From CAZSMC01 sp964607755 (GTDB lineage Bacteria; Zhuqueibacterota; Zhuqueibacteria; Residuimicrobiales; Krinioviventaceae), in assembly GCA_964607755.1 (NCBI GenBank), contig CAZSMC010000026.1, positions 1 through 60,688 of the forward strand: a DNA stretch of 60,688 nucleotides, read 5' to 3'. Position 1 is the first letter of the stretch, and each line of letters opens with the position of its first letter. The notes under the pieces are model-generated. The model saw nothing but the letters and a program-made list of their open reading frames with translations. It searched no databases and was not told where the DNA came from. This document shows, piece after piece, positions 36,056-43,848 of the stretch. Made by a program: the position numbers and the translations under genes.

Positions 36056-37123
36056 ATGAGTGGAAACAAAATCCTGAGCTTGTTGCTTATCTCCGGTCTG
36101 CTGCTTTTCGGCTTGGTCCCTGCAAGTCAGGCACAGAAAAGTCGAGCCGGTACCGCAACAGCAAACTTTTTAGAAATAGGCTTTGGCAGCGCAGGCTCCG
36201 CCATGGGCGAAGCTTATGTCAGTGTTGTTGACGACCTGTCATCCATGTACTGGAACCCAGCCGGACTGGGATACATGGACCAGAGCGAGGTGCAGTTCAC
36301 AATCCAACCCTGGATTGCTGATATTTCTACCAACTTTGTTGGCGCTGCCCTGGTCCTGCCGCGGGTCGGTACTCTCGGTATGGCAATTACCCAGGTGGGC
36401 TATGGTGATATTCCGGTGACTAACCTGGACTATCAGGAAGGAACTGGCGAAATGTTCAGCGCCAATGAATATGCATTTGCGTTCTCTTACTCACGCCGAC
36501 TGGCACAGTGGTTCTCTTTTGGTGCATCTGCCAAATATGTGACCACCCAAATCTGGCATACTAATGCAAGCGCCGTGGCTTTTGACCTGGGTGTGAAATT
36601 GAACACACACTTTTTTTCGCCCACTGGCGACAAAGCCAATGGTATGAATATCGGCATGAGCATTTCAAACTATGGTTCACGCATGTCATTTGACGGCATG
36701 GGCTTGCTGCAAACTGTGGACATTCTGCCTGATGAGGAAGGTAACTATCAATTCTCTCCGGCAAAGTTCCGCACTGTAGAATGGGAACTTCCGTTGATCT
36801 TTCGTGTTGGTGTTGCCATTCATCCCATTGTGCTCGATCAACATCGGCTGACTCTGGCTGTAGATGCGCTGCATCCGAACAATAATACTGAATCCGTAAA
36901 CGCCGGCGCTGAATATCAGCTCAAAGTCCCGGCATTCGGCAGCTTTTTCCTGCGCGGTGGCTATAAAGCCCTGTTTATGGACGATTCGGAGTACGGTCCC
37001 ACATTTGGCGGCGGTGTGTTCATGCACATGCTCGGCAATATTGGACTCAGGCTGGACTATTCTTATAAATCAATGGGTCTGCTTGGCAATTATCACAGTT
37101 ATACATGCGGTATTACGTTTTAA
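36056..37123 (+). CDS. PorV/PorQ-family outer-membrane protein
   Basis: A 355-residue barrel protein with a signal peptide (LVPASQAQ). Right after it come the family's hallmarks: FLEIGFGSAGSAMGEAYVSV, then DDLSSMYWNPAGLGYM, as in PorV/PorQ (UPF0164) and FadL-like barrels. PorV of type IX secretion shuttles cargo with C-terminal sorting domains from the translocon to the attachment complex. Four proteins in this window carry such domains, one directly upstream. The protein ends in YTCGITF, a barrel-like terminal strand. A strong terminator follows 26 bases later and closes the receptor operon. Confidence 0.85.
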   Translation: MSGNKILSLLLISGLLLFGLVPASQAQKSRAGTATANFLEIGFGSAGSAMGEAYVSVVDDLSSMYWNPAGLGYMDQSEVQFTIQPWIADISTNFVGAALVLPRVGTLGMAITQVGYGDIPVTNLDYQEGTGEMFSANEYAFAFSYSRRLAQWFSFGASAKYVTTQIWHTNASAVAFDLGVKLNTHFFSPTGDKANGMNIGMSISNYGSRMSFDGMGLLQTVDILPDEEGNYQFSPAKFRTVEWELPLIFRVGVAIHPIVLDQHRLTLAVDALHPNNNTESVNAGAEYQLKVPAFGSFFLRGGYKALFMDDSEYGPTFGGGVFMHMLGNIGLRLDYSYKSMGLLGNYHSYTCGITF

Positions 37124-37148
37124 TTCATAATAAATTTATTTTTACAAA

Positions 37149-37192
37149 CAAGACTCTGGCAAACATTGTTTTACCAGAGTCTTGTTTTATTT
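37149..37192 (+). terminator. Strong intrinsic terminator after the PorV-like gene
   Basis: CAAGACTCTGG (37149-37159) pairs perfectly with CCAGAGTCTTG (37174-37184) over a 14-base loop and is followed by TTTTATTT. It ends the receptor, giant protein and PorV transcript. Confidence 0.85.
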
Positions 37193-37242
37193 GTGTAAAA
37201 GAATTCTCTTTTCGAATTTTATAAAGTAATGGAGTGACTTTT

Positions 37243-38757
37243 GTGAAGTTTAGCAAGTTAACATTTTTATTAACGTCCTGTTTATTAGCAAGCGTGTTCA
37301 TGTTGATGTGCTCTCGGGAACCGGAGCAACCTGAACAAGTTGTGCTGGCAACGGTCGGTGATCGTGTCATTACCCTGGATGAATTCATCCAGCGCGCCGA
37401 GTACACGATTCGCCCTCAATATGCCAAAGGCGACGACTATGTGACGAAAAAAATCATTTTTAATTCGCTCATTGCGGAAAAATTGTTCGCCCTTGAAGTA
37501 GGCACAGACAATGCCCTTTATCAAAATGAAGATTTTCAAAATTATATTCGGGGACGTCAGGAACAGGCCATGCGAAAATGGCTGTTCCGCAAGGAAGGCG
37601 TGGAAAAAGTGAATCTGGATACTGCCAAAGTGAAAAAAGCATTTCGTTGGGCAGGCCGCAATTACCTGGTAGAATACTTTAGTGTCCCTACCAAACACAT
37701 GGCCGATTCTGTCAAACTTTGGCTTGACAATCCCGAATTTTCCATGACAGATATTTACTATAAAATCGGTGGCCAGGATACGCTGCCCACTCACCGGGTG
37801 AGCTGGCAAAAAGAGGATAGCGACAATATCATTAACGCCTTGTATTTCGATTCGCTTGATGTCGGTGACATTGTCGGGCCAATCAAAGTTGAAGATGGAT
37901 TTTACACTACCATGCGCATCAAAGACTGGGATGAAAATATTGCCATCACCAACGAGCAGATCAAATTGCGCTGGCACGATGTGACTGACCGGTTGAAACA
38001 AATCGAAGGTCAAGAAATTTATGAGAACTTTGCACTCGATGTGATGAGCGGCAAACGTGTGGAATTTGAAAGAGACACGTTTTTCGCACTTGTCGATTTG
38101 ATCAAACCTTTTTATCTCATTCCAGAAGAAGAAAAACGAAAAGCTTTTAATGCCAAATACTGGCATGATGAAGAGCCGGGAATAAAATTCGAGGATGTCA
38201 AAGGCAGTTTCGATACCATCAAAGATCAACCGCTGCTAACTATAGACAAAGAGACCTGGACAGTTGAGCGGCTCCGCAATGAAATCGCCCTTCATCCGCT
38301 CGTGTTTCGCAAAAGAAATCTAACAGACCGGACTTTTCCTGAACAATTAAAACTTGCCATTGTGGATTTGATTCGTGATAAATATCTGACCAAAGAAGCG
38401 TATAAACGCGGATTTGACAAGATCAATTTTATCGAACAGGAAAAATTGATGTGGCAGGATCAGGCCATCTCCCTCTTTCATCAAAAACAATATTTACAAA
38501 ATGCAGGATGTACCACGAATTTCCGCAAAGAGCCGATGAAAGTGATCAACGATTATCTTAACGATTACGTAGACAGCTTGCAGACAAAATACAGCGATCA
38601 AATCAAAGTCAATATGGACATTTTCAAAAAGATCGAACTAAGCCGTATTGACATGTTTGTCGTTGAAAGGAATGTGCCATATCCTATTAAAGTACCAAGC
38701 TTCCCCATGCTAACGACAGATCATCCGTTGGATTATGGTCAGGAAATGACGCAGTAA
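37243..38757 (+). CDS. SurA/PpiC-like peptidyl-prolyl isomerase lipoprotein
   Basis: About 504 residues. I prefer the GTG at 37243, since GGAG at 37231-37234 is eight bases before it; the GTG at 37234 is the longer option. The N-terminus is a lipoprotein signal with cysteine after VFMLM. It continues with ATVGDRVITLDEFIQRAEYT, the SurA N-domain entry seen in periplasmic foldases, and a weakly conserved parvulin domain in the middle (VEYFSVPTKHMADSV, VGDIVGPIKVEDGFYTTMRI). It would act as a chaperone for outer-membrane proteins such as the receptor upstream. It is separated from them by a terminator, so it has its own promoter. Confidence 0.75.
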   Translation: MKFSKLTFLLTSCLLASVFMLMCSREPEQPEQVVLATVGDRVITLDEFIQRAEYTIRPQYAKGDDYVTKKIIFNSLIAEKLFALEVGTDNALYQNEDFQNYIRGRQEQAMRKWLFRKEGVEKVNLDTAKVKKAFRWAGRNYLVEYFSVPTKHMADSVKLWLDNPEFSMTDIYYKIGGQDTLPTHRVSWQKEDSDNIINALYFDSLDVGDIVGPIKVEDGFYTTMRIKDWDENIAITNEQIKLRWHDVTDRLKQIEGQEIYENFALDVMSGKRVEFERDTFFALVDLIKPFYLIPEEEKRKAFNAKYWHDEEPGIKFEDVKGSFDTIKDQPLLTIDKETWTVERLRNEIALHPLVFRKRNLTDRTFPEQLKLAIVDLIRDKYLTKEAYKRGFDKINFIEQEKLMWQDQAISLFHQKQYLQNAGCTTNFRKEPMKVINDYLNDYVDSLQTKYSDQIKVNMDIFKKIELSRIDMFVVERNVPYPIKVPSFPMLTTDHPLDYGQEMTQ

Positions 38758-38780
38758 TCACTAAAAAATATGATCGAATA

Positions 38781-38823
38781 GCAAAAAAAAAGCGGCATAG
38801 ATTTTAACTATGCCGCTTTTTTA
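38781..38823. terminator. Bidirectional terminator between the SurA-like gene and galK
   Basis: AGCGGCATAG (38791-38800) and CTATGCCGCT (38808-38817) form a perfect 10-base stem with a seven-base loop. A-run on the left (38783-38790) and T-run on the right (38818-38822) make it work on both strands, which fits the convergent genes at its sides. Confidence 0.9.
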
Positions 38824-38839
38824 TCCATTCAGGTCATTT

Positions 38840-39991
38840 TTATAATTCATGAGCTCCTCTTGAGGGAACCGATATATAAATCTCCGGCTGGATGCTGGTT
38901 TCTTTTTCATATTCTTTGGCAATGGTATTAACAAACTCGTCTACCGACTCTTTTTGCACCAAATTCACAGTACACCCGCCAAATCCGCCTCCGGTCATGC
39001 GGGCGCCTAATACACCTTCCTGCTTGCGGGCAATATCAACCAGCAAATCCAGCTCCTCACAGCTCACTTCATAATCATCTCGCAGACTATTGTGCGAGCC
39101 ATTCATCAGGGTGCCAAACTTGGGCAAATTGCCATCCTCTAACGCATTTATTGATTTTTGTGTGCGTGCATTTTCTGTAATGACATGCCGGCAGCGTTTT
39201 CTGATAATCTCCGGCAGTTTGTCTTGCACTTTATTGAATTGCCCTTCCGAAACATCCCGCAGCGCTTTAATATCAGGATAATCGGTTTGCAGCAATTTGA
39301 CTCCTTGTTCGCACTCGGAACGACGGTTGTTATATTCTGACGTGCCAAGTTCATGCTTGACCATGGTATTGCAAATCACAATATTCACCTGATCCGACGG
39401 CAGAGGCACGTGCTGATACTCCAGAGAGCGGCAATCCAAAAACAAGGCATGGTCAGCCTTGCCAAAAACAGATATATATTGATCCATAATACCGCAGTTC
39501 ATGCCGACGAATTGATTTTCTGCTTTTTGCCCCAAAAGGGCGAGATTTTTATCTTTAAGGGCAGCATTAGCGGTTTTTATCAGGGCAAGTCCGGAAGAAA
39601 TTTCCAAAGCAGCGGACGAACTCAATCCTGCGCCAACAGGCACATCACTCTCCACATAAATAGAAGCTCCCGGGATATTGACTCCTTCACTTTCCAACAC
39701 ATGGGCCATGCCGGCAATATAATCGCTCCAGGCCTTTTGTTTTTTATTGTCGTTCAAATCGACGGCAATCAACTCGTCCATGTTTTCAGAGTGAATATAA
39801 AGCTTGCGGTCATTTGTGGGGACAATCGCTACTGTTGTATAAAAATCGATGGCCATGGGAAACACAAAACCATCGTTATAATCGGTGTGCTCGCCAATGA
39901 GATTGACACGACCTGGCGCGCGAAAAACCCGCGGCGATCCGTTAAAATGCTGCTCGAATTTTTTGATAAAATATTTTTTATCCCTGTCCAC
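38840..39991 (-). CDS. galK: Galactokinase
   Basis: A 383-residue GHMP-family kinase. It phosphorylates galactose at C1, the first step of the Leloir pathway. The galactokinase signature GRVNLIGEHTDYNDG is present near residue 27, the ATP loop VGAGLSSSAALEIS around 117, and the third GHMP motif GARMTGGGFGGCTV near 337. The start is GTG at 39991 with GGAG eight bases upstream. It is 150 bases downstream of a sodium/solute symporter on the same strand, a likely galactose or other hexose importer. galT and galE are not in the window. Confidence 0.95.
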   Translation of the reverse strand: MDRDKKYFIKKFEQHFNGSPRVFRAPGRVNLIGEHTDYNDGFVFPMAIDFYTTVAIVPTNDRKLYIHSENMDELIAVDLNDNKKQKAWSDYIAGMAHVLESEGVNIPGASIYVESDVPVGAGLSSSAALEISSGLALIKTANAALKDKNLALLGQKAENQFVGMNCGIMDQYISVFGKADHALFLDCRSLEYQHVPLPSDQVNIVICNTMVKHELGTSEYNNRRSECEQGVKLLQTDYPDIKALRDVSEGQFNKVQDKLPEIIRKRCRHVITENARTQKSINALEDGNLPKFGTLMNGSHNSLRDDYEVSCEELDLLVDIARKQEGVLGARMTGGGFGGCTVNLVQKESVDEFVNTIAKEYEKETSIQPEIYISVPSRGAHEL

Positions 39992-40100
39992 GTTATCACT
40001 CCATTTCGTTTCTAATTCGAAAAATTCCGCTTGACTGTATCGATGAAACGTAATTGCCTTTTAGATGAGAAACTTTTTTCCAATTCTTACCGGCTTGATT

Positions 40101-40133
40101 ATCCGTCTCGATGTAAAAGGCACCGAGACGGAT
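40101..40133. repeat. Ten-base hairpin between the symporter gene and galK
   Basis: ATCCGTCTCG (40101-40110) and CGAGACGGAT (40124-40133) are perfect reverse complements with a 13-base loop. No T-run follows on either strand, so it is not a classic terminator. It might be an mRNA processing or stability hairpin in the symporter-galK transcript. Confidence 0.5.
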
Positions 40134-40142
40134 GAATATGTT

Positions 40143-41819
40143 TTACCAGAAAATAATATAGAGCGAGACAACTGCAATAATGACGATAGCGCCAATGCGT
40201 TTCACGCCGGGAGCCACCCTGGCATCAAAATCTTTTCTTTCCGGCATGACGACCGGTTTTTCAAGAGGATTGAACAGCGTAATGACAGTCATGACAATCA
40301 AAATAATGATAAACGTAATCGCCATTCTATTCAGGAAAGCAATTTCGATGACGTTCACCGCTTCAAATGCCGGAAGCTGGCCAAAGAAAATGAGTAGTAA
40401 TCCGTAAAGAATCGGATTCAGAATCAACGCAGCAACACCCGCTTGTTTCGGTGCTTTTTTAACAATCAGCCCAAAAGCGAAAGCAGCTAAAATTCCAGGC
40501 GAAATGAAACCCTGAAATTCCTGGATATAAGTAAAAATGCCCTTTAGCGCCGGATTATTCAGCGCCGGTGCAATCATACAGCCGATGAGCAAAAATATCA
40601 ATGTGGTAATACGTCCTGTCCAGATTATATTTTTCTGCGACGGATCTTTGAATTCAGTTGGGAGCGAAGCAGTAGGCCGAAAAGTTAAGATAATATTTTT
40701 TTGTGACGGATCCATTTTAATATATCTTTTAAAAAAATCCATCGTAAATATAGTCGATGCAGAATTCAACATAGAGGCGAGGGAACTCATAACAGCGCCG
40801 CCAACAGCGGCAAAAATAAATCCTTTGAGTCCGGCAGGAATGATGTTTCTGATGATAAGCGGAAAAGCTGCATCAGTGGTTGCGTCCGGCCCGGTCATTT
40901 CGCTCTTGAATAATTGAAAAGCGATAATACCCGGGATCACGATCACAAAGGGTGTTATAAGTTTTAGAAATGCAGCGAACATGACACCCAATTGGCCTTC
41001 TTTTAAACTCTTTGCTGCCAATGTTCGCTGAGTGATGAACTGGTTCACGCTCCAGTAATAAAAATTTGGCAGCCACAAACCAAACACAAGCGCTGTCCAG
41101 GGAAGAACTGGATGGTCTGCCGGTAGAATCATGTGCAGTTTTTCGTGGTTGGCTTCATAAAAATTACCGACACCGCCGACCTTGTCCAGACCAATGATGA
41201 GTGTAATTAGTCCACCGATGATCAAACTGGAGCCGAAAAAAAGATCAGCCCAGGCAATGCCTTTTAACCCGCCCCACACTGTATAAATAGCAGCGACAAT
41301 AGCCACCAGCCAGACAGCTTTTGACAAGGTCACTTCCACGCCCAGCGGCCGCGTCCCGGCGAACAAGGTTTCTATTGTCAGTCCGCCGGAATAAAGCACA
41401 GAAGCGACAAGCACGAAAACATAAATTAACATGGTATAAAATGCCATCAGGTTACGGGCTATTGGGGAGTACCGGTACTCGAGGAATTCAGGAAAAGTAT
41501 AAATACCGGCTTTTAAAAAGTGCGGTAAAAGAAAGATAGCCGTAATGACCATTGTGATTGCAGCCATCCATTCATAACTCGCAATCGCTAATCCTGCAGA
41601 GCCAGCCCCCTGGCCGGACATGCCCACAAACTGTTCTGTAGAAATATTTGCAGCAATCATGGACAAACCAATTAACGGCCAAATCAATCCCCGGCCGGCT
41701 AAAAAGTAATCTTCGCCGGTCTTTTCCTTGCGGCTTTTGTACATGCTGAAAATAACAACGATTCCGAAAAAGGCAATAAAAATAATTCCGTCTGTTAATC
41801 CGAACGCCATGTTACTCAT
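40143..41819 (-). CDS. Sodium/solute symporter (SSS family, sugar type)
   Basis: About 558 residues with 13-14 membrane helices, of the SglT/sodium-glucose kind: GEDYFLAGRGLIWPLIGLSM, ANISTEQFVGMSGQG in helix 2 and YTFPEFLEYRYSP are family features. The start is the ATG at 41819: GGAGGA is spaced eight bases away; the upstream TTG is less likely. It would import a sugar with sodium, and its galK neighbour suggests galactose. An odd point is an internal direct repeat in one cytoplasmic loop, where DPSQKNII appears twice about 23 residues apart (40621-40720). Confidence 0.93.
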   Translation of the reverse strand: MSNMAFGLTDGIIFIAFFGIVVIFSMYKSRKEKTGEDYFLAGRGLIWPLIGLSMIAANISTEQFVGMSGQGAGSAGLAIASYEWMAAITMVITAIFLLPHFLKAGIYTFPEFLEYRYSPIARNLMAFYTMLIYVFVLVASVLYSGGLTIETLFAGTRPLGVEVTLSKAVWLVAIVAAIYTVWGGLKGIAWADLFFGSSLIIGGLITLIIGLDKVGGVGNFYEANHEKLHMILPADHPVLPWTALVFGLWLPNFYYWSVNQFITQRTLAAKSLKEGQLGVMFAAFLKLITPFVIVIPGIIAFQLFKSEMTGPDATTDAAFPLIIRNIIPAGLKGFIFAAVGGAVMSSLASMLNSASTIFTMDFFKRYIKMDPSQKNIILTFRPTASLPTEFKDPSQKNIIWTGRITTLIFLLIGCMIAPALNNPALKGIFTYIQEFQGFISPGILAAFAFGLIVKKAPKQAGVAALILNPILYGLLLIFFGQLPAFEAVNVIEIAFLNRMAITFIIILIVMTVITLFNPLEKPVVMPERKDFDARVAPGVKRIGAIVIIAVVSLYIIFW

Positions 41820-42023
41820 CAAATGGTCCTCCTGTTTAATAATGGATCAGGAAACTGAACTTTAATTTCGCTACTGCGGAAAATATACGTTTTTGCAAGT
41901 TGATATTTTTAAACGGCTTTTACCTTTTGGCGATGTAAAATAGAATTCAATCTGTTGTTTTGACTCGCTATACTGTTTTTTCTGCAAACGGATTCAATAT
42001 CCAGAAAATGATAACTCCAAAAC

Positions 42024-43490
42024 TCAGACATTTTCAGGCACAACAAAGGGTTTCCGGTAGGTTTCAGAAACAAACATATTGGCTTCGTAATGCCAGTCAC
42101 CGGTAAACTTTTCCTGTTTCGTGTCCATGTTCAGCCAGGGGCCAACACGAATTGGAGATTCCTTCAAATCCACTTCATTGGCAGCGAGATGCTCTTTCCA
42201 CAAGTCAACGATTTCGGCGACCTGTGCAACATCTTGCACGGCTTGTGCAGCCGGTTCAAGGGAATCATTATGTTGCCCAAGAATATAGGAAATGTTTGCT
42301 GCGTGGCAAAGCGCTGAAGAGATATGACCTTGTTCGATCTCGGCGTGCAAAATGGAACGGTCCCGTTTGCGCACAGCTTCGATAAAGTTGGCCTGGTGCC
42401 CGGCTCCGCCGTCGCCCGGGAATTGTTTGACTTTGTTCCAGTCCAGGTCGTAAAACCATCCGCCGCCGCGACCGCCAGCAAAATAACCGTCCTTGAATTT
42501 GACGATATTTCCGGCACGAACCCCATGAACGTGATCCATTGCGTTTGTGCCTTTTTTCATCGGCAAATTTCTGATCTGGATAAAAATATCAATGTCATCG
42601 TATTTGTAAAGCGCCAGTTGCGTATTGGGTGTTTGGCCGTCATCTACATAGCCCCAACGTTCCCCGAAACTAATCACCTGTTTTGGTAAACCCTCGGTAT
42701 GGGTTAAAAACCGACAATCATCAATTTGATGAACACCCAAATTGGCCATATCGCCGTTGCCGGTTTCCCAGAACCAGTGCCAGTCATAGTGAAGATTTTC
42801 CCGGCGCAACGGTTTGAGAACAGCCGGACCAGTCCACAGATTGTAATCAACATGTTCAGGAATAGGTTGGGGACCTTTGACCTTGCCAATACTATCCCGT
42901 TTTTTGAACCATAACCCGTGAACCCATTCTGCCTGGCCTAATTTCTCTTTTTTGGCATAATTCAGGAACGCGCGCATACCCAGGTCAGATCGGTTTTGCG
43001 TGCCGGTTTGCACAATACGGTTATACCGCCGCGCTGCCTTGACCAGTTGCCGGCCTTCCCAAATGTTATGCGAAACCGGTTTTTCTATATAAGCATCCTT
43101 TTCTGCCTGACAAGCCCAAATACCGGCAAGGGAATGCCAGTGATTTGGGGTGACAATGACCACAGCCTGGATATCCTTGCGGTCCATAACGTAGCGCATG
43201 TCTTTATAAGTATCGACGGTTTCTCCGTCGTCAGTGAATTTCTTTTTTTCACGCGCTAAAATATATTCATCCGGATCGCAAATAGCAGCGACTCTTACGT
43301 TTGGAATGTCGCGAAATACACCAATATGCTGAGCGCCTTTGCCGTTACAACCGATAACAGCCACGCGAATTTCATCATTGGCTCCCAAAATCTTGTTCAT
43401 ACTTCCGCTCACAAGTGTCGAAGCTGCAGCAGTCCCTGCAGCGAAAGTCAATGTTCGTCCCATAAAATGACGTCTCGTTATATGATCCAT
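42024..43490 (-). CDS. Tat-exported Gfo/Idh/MocA-family oxidoreductase, second copy
   Basis: A 488-residue protein with a twin-arginine signal (TRRHFMGRTLTFAAGTAAAS), a Rossmann fold (VAVIGCNGKGAQHIGVF), the intact EKP catalytic motif (YIEKPVSHN), and a long C-terminal part including GNGDMANLGVHQIDDCRF. It is a different subgroup from the 24332 gene, longer and with the usual glutamate. Such exported enzymes are common in glycoside-degrading clusters, where they act on sugars in the periplasm. It lies upstream of the symporter on the same strand with about 200 bases between, so it may have its own transcript. The 358 bases upstream carry the second palindromic repeat. Confidence 0.9.
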   Translation of the reverse strand: MDHITRRHFMGRTLTFAAGTAAASTLVSGSMNKILGANDEIRVAVIGCNGKGAQHIGVFRDIPNVRVAAICDPDEYILAREKKKFTDDGETVDTYKDMRYVMDRKDIQAVVIVTPNHWHSLAGIWACQAEKDAYIEKPVSHNIWEGRQLVKAARRYNRIVQTGTQNRSDLGMRAFLNYAKKEKLGQAEWVHGLWFKKRDSIGKVKGPQPIPEHVDYNLWTGPAVLKPLRRENLHYDWHWFWETGNGDMANLGVHQIDDCRFLTHTEGLPKQVISFGERWGYVDDGQTPNTQLALYKYDDIDIFIQIRNLPMKKGTNAMDHVHGVRAGNIVKFKDGYFAGGRGGGWFYDLDWNKVKQFPGDGGAGHQANFIEAVRKRDRSILHAEIEQGHISSALCHAANISYILGQHNDSLEPAAQAVQDVAQVAEIVDLWKEHLAANEVDLKESPIRVGPWLNMDTKQEKFTGDWHYEANMFVSETYRKPFVVPENV

Positions 43491-43609
43491 ATTTCACCCG
43501 ATGTTTTATTACTTGTTCTAAATTTTAAATTAACATACAAAAAATATTATTTATTTTAAAGCAAAAAATATTAATATTTTCTTCTCTGCCAAGAAGTTAT
43601 ATGTATAAG

Positions 43610-43759
43610 CTCAGTTATCGGTTGATAGGCTCTATCTAAACAAAACAATGGGTCACAAATCTTTGCCGCATCAATATTGTATCATTCTATAAATATTGAA
43701 ATTATAATGTATTGTTTATTTCTTTTGTGACCGATTGTTTAGATTGTAACTGAGGTATT
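43610..43759 (+). repeat. About 150-bp palindromic dispersed repeat, copy 2
   Basis: Same element as 19984-20132, in the opposite orientation. The inner arms are ACAATGGGTCACAAA (43645-43659) and TTTGTGACCGATTGT (43724-43738), with one mismatch; the outer arms are CTCAGTTA and TAACTGAG. The centre, GCATCAATATTGTATCATTC onward, is the best-conserved part. It has no frame for a protein. Confidence 0.75.
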
Positions 43760-43780
43760 ACAGTTATTTCGAAAAGATTC

Positions 43781-43809
43781 TTGATTTACTCGCTTTTTGA
43801 TGCTATTTT
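43781..43809 (+). promoter_or_regulatory. Promoter-like sequence for the double hydrolase gene
   Basis: TTGATT (43781-43786), 17 bases, TATTTT (43804-43809), then the ATG at 43849 about 33 bases after the predicted start. The spacing is ideal and each hexamer has one or two mismatches to the consensus. It lies just outside the repeat element. Confidence 0.5.
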
Positions 43810-43848
43810 AAAAGCAAATGATTCGTAGAATTGTTAGAGGATTAAATC

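Larger units (their letters stand above)
43491..43848. other. Divergent intergenic region carrying a repeat and a promoter
   Basis: No gene. It contains the second copy of the palindromic repeat (43610-43759) and a promoter-like pair at 43781-43809 for the downstream hydrolase gene. The remaining part is AT-rich. Confidence 0.6.

Noticed and set aside
40101..40133. Terminator between the symporter and galK
   Set aside because: The stem is perfect but no T-run follows on either strand; kept only as a hairpin.
41909..42100. 63-codon minus frame after the second oxidoreductase
   Set aside because: Overlaps the end of a well-supported gene in another frame and has no motif.
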